6,542 bases of DNA. Source: Bacteroidales bacterium. GTDB taxonomy: Bacteria > Bacteroidota > Bacteroidia > Bacteroidales > ML635J-15. Position 1 is the stretch's first letter. Every line of letters begins with the position of its first letter. The stretch covers positions 1 to 6,542 of the forward strand of contig JALOAQ010000142.1 in assembly GCA_023228725.1 (NCBI GenBank), read 5' to 3'. Position numbers and translations under genes: made by a program. The notes beneath the pieces were generated by a model. That model was not told where the DNA came from. It did no database searches and was given only the letters and a program-made list of their open reading frames with translations. Positions 4,954 to 6,542 of this stretch are shown here, in pieces.

Positions 4954-6525
4954 ATGAAAACATTTTATTACATATTGATTATTGTCTTGCTTAGCTTGAG
5001 TTCTTGTACAATAAATTTGTACACAACTAACGACTATGACGATGTTTATTTAACAAGCTCTAAACCCAAAAAGGAAATTGCTGAAACAAAAACTGTTGAT
5101 GAACATAAAGCAAGTTATGAAGAAACTTATAATACTGAATTCAATAATACTGATGATTATTATTACGACGAGAATAATTATCAAAACGATTATTCTAGCG
5201 AAACCTATTACGATGAAAATGGAAATTTAGTCCAAAATAATTACTATTATGGCGATTACAACGACTATGGTTTTGATGACGGCTATTCATATTATTTCAA
5301 TAATTTCAGATATTATTATCCTTCATATTATTACGACCCATTTTATTATGATTACTATTGGGGTTGGGGCATAGGTTATAATTCTTGGTATTATAGACCA
5401 TACTACTCTTCTTGGTATTCGCCTTATTATTGGCATAGTCCTTATTATGCTTGGGGTGGTGGTTATTGGACTGGATATTATCACGGTTATACTGATGGAT
5501 ATTGGAATGGATATTGGTGGGGAAATAATTCAAACTTTGCCGATAATACTCATAGTTCAAGTTATTATTACGGACACAGAGGCTCTACTGGTGGATATGG
5601 CTCAAATACTATCTCTGGAAGAACTCCTAACTCAGGCTCATCAGGAAATAACGATGAAACCGGAACAACTAATACCAATCGAAGTCCTAAAGTACAAAGC
5701 AATGATTTAAACCAAGGATTAACAGTTTCTGACAAACCTATTAGAAGTGGCTCTTCAAGTGATGCTGATAATTCTGGAGCAACACCAAGCAGAAAACCTG
5801 TAGATGCTAAATTGGATTTGAATAAAGCTGATGGAACTTTATCTATAGATAATAACAAAACACCATCTAGGCAACCTATTATCACTGATTCAAAACCAAC
5901 TAAAGACGAAGCTTCCACAAGACAACCGACTAATGTTAGTGGACGTGTAGATAATACTAATCTTAACAGACAAGTCAATCCTAATATTGAAACTAGTCAA
6001 ACTAGCTCAACAACTACCAACAATACAGGGCGTGTTTCTGATAACAAAGCTAAAGAACCTAGCACTTATAATAAACCTGATTTTAATTCAAGAAGCAATT
6101 ACAATCAAAATACAGGTTCGCGTAATCCTTCAAGTTCAGTTAGCAGTCCAAGTTCACGTCAACCTGCAAGCAGAGGGGGAGCTACACCAAGTCAAAGTTA
6201 TTCACGCCCTTCTAACACAAGTAGCGGAAGCTTTAATTCAGGAAGCAGTAGTGGGCGTTCAAGCTCTAACCGTAGTTCTAGTTCTGTTCGTTCTAACTCA
6301 AACAGACCTTCTAATTCCAACACTTCACCAAGCCCTGCACGTAGTTCTGGCACATATAATTCAGGTTCTTCTAACCAAAGAAGCTCTGGTTCATATAATT
6401 CGGGAAGTTCATCTTCTAGTCGTAGCTCAGGCTCTTCATATTCAGGAAGCTCATCCGGCGGCGGAAGAAGTGGAGGTTCGTCAAGCTCAAGTTTTGGTGG
6501 TTCTAGTTCAGGAGGTAGAAGATAA
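4954..6525 (+). CDS. Predicted lipoprotein with Tyr/Trp-rich tract and Ser/Gly-rich tail, function unknown
   Basis: The chosen ATG gives a 523-residue protein starting MKTFYYILIIVLLSLSSC, a compact lipoprotein signal with lipobox LSSC and lipidated C18, the only cysteine. The frame is also open to an ATG at 4882, but that adds 24 basic residues before the signal and is less likely. After C18 come a Lys/Glu/Thr stretch and an Asp/Asn/Tyr-rich stretch (about 68-110). Next is an aromatic tract (about 111-190) with 29 Tyr and 10 Trp in 80 residues, mixed with Gly and Pro. Then comes a disordered-looking Thr/Asn/Pro/Lys/Arg region (about 225-400), and a Ser/Gly/Arg tail ending GGRR. It should be anchored in the outer membrane or the periplasmic face of the envelope. 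Composition suggests an extended, sticky or structural role, but no catalytic domain is visible. It is divergent from proS. Similar Bacteroidota proteins are usually left hypothetical. Confidence 0.85.
   Translation: MKTFYYILIIVLLSLSSCTINLYTTNDYDDVYLTSSKPKKEIAETKTVDEHKASYEETYNTEFNNTDDYYYDENNYQNDYSSETYYDENGNLVQNNYYYGDYNDYGFDDGYSYYFNNFRYYYPSYYYDPFYYDYYWGWGIGYNSWYYRPYYSSWYSPYYWHSPYYAWGGGYWTGYYHGYTDGYWNGYWWGNNSNFADNTHSSSYYYGHRGSTGGYGSNTISGRTPNSGSSGNNDETGTTNTNRSPKVQSNDLNQGLTVSDKPIRSGSSSDADNSGATPSRKPVDAKLDLNKADGTLSIDNNKTPSRQPIITDSKPTKDEASTRQPTNVSGRVDNTNLNRQVNPNIETSQTSSTTTNNTGRVSDNKAKEPSTYNKPDFNSRSNYNQNTGSRNPSSSVSSPSSRQPASRGGATPSQSYSRPSNTSSGSFNSGSSSGRSSSNRSSSSVRSNSNRPSNSNTSPSPARSSGTYNSGSSNQRSSGSYNSGSSSSSRSSGSSYSGSSSGGGRSGGSSSSSFGGSSSGGRR
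6220..6414 (+). repeat. Degenerate S-G-x-(Y/F)-N-S-G-S-S repeats in the lipoprotein tail
   Basis: The peptide SSGSFNSGSSS (6220-6252) recurs as SSGTYNSGSSN (6343-6375) and SSGSYNSGSSS (6382-6414), embedded in Ser/Arg/Gly-rich sequence. Codons differ between copies (AGC, TCT, TCA, AGT for Ser), so the repeats are old or maintained at protein level rather than fresh DNA slippage. Confidence 0.6.
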
Positions 6526-6542
6526 ATTTATTAAATTTTAAA

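Noticed and set aside
5306..5978. Minus-strand ORFs of 84 and 136 codons
   Set aside because: Antisense shadows of the biased codons of the lipoprotein gene; no independent start signals or domains.
5447..6541. Plus-strand ORFs of 87 and 184 codons in another frame of the lipoprotein gene
   Set aside because: Off-frame readings of Tyr- and Ser-rich codons; composition is dictated by the real frame.
1..6542. tRNA, rRNA, CRISPR array, insertion sequence
   Set aside because: No cloverleaf, rRNA core, regularly spaced repeats or transposase motif was seen by eye; a covariance-model scan was not possible here.

Overview
The window is strongly AT-rich. It has the hallmarks of a Bacteroidota genome: starts without Shine-Dalgarno motifs, TAnnTTTG-like -7 promoter boxes, a zinc-less eukaryote/archaeon-type prolyl-tRNA synthetase ending in ARAY, and a short lipoprotein signal followed by a very long low-complexity protein. 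A Bacteroidales- or Marinilabiliales-like member is my best guess. The genus cannot be read from the sequence.

Left part (1-2020, all minus strand) is an accessory, defence-like patch. It holds the first 376 residues of a Type IIG restriction-modification enzyme that runs off the left edge. Upstream of that gene lies a 259-bp spacer with a sharp GC step. Next comes an overlapping two-gene MntA/HepT toxin-antitoxin operon: a minimal nucleotidyltransferase AMPylating antitoxin and a HEPN RNase toxin, both with complete motifs. The antitoxin gene is transcribed first.

Middle (2021-2684) is about 660 bp of AT-rich non-coding DNA. It carries two copies of TATCTTTG facing mntA, a 67-bp imperfect inverted repeat around a T-rich loop, and two small AT-only inverted repeats. 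It looks like the junction between the accessory patch and the conserved block.

Right part (2685-6525) is a conserved block. proS and a 233-residue protein of unknown function form a minus-strand pair 12 bp apart. Diverging from proS is a plus-strand gene for a 523-residue predicted lipoprotein. Its start is moved here to 4954 so that the signal peptide is normal. It has an acidic Tyr/Asn/Asp segment, an extraordinary Tyr/Trp/Gly tract and a Ser/Gly-rich tail.

No RNA gene, CRISPR array, insertion sequence or confident terminator was seen. I did not find a clearly new system. The items most worth a second look are the aromatic-rich lipoprotein, the unknown proS partner, the RM plus MntA/HepT patch, and the structured non-coding gap.
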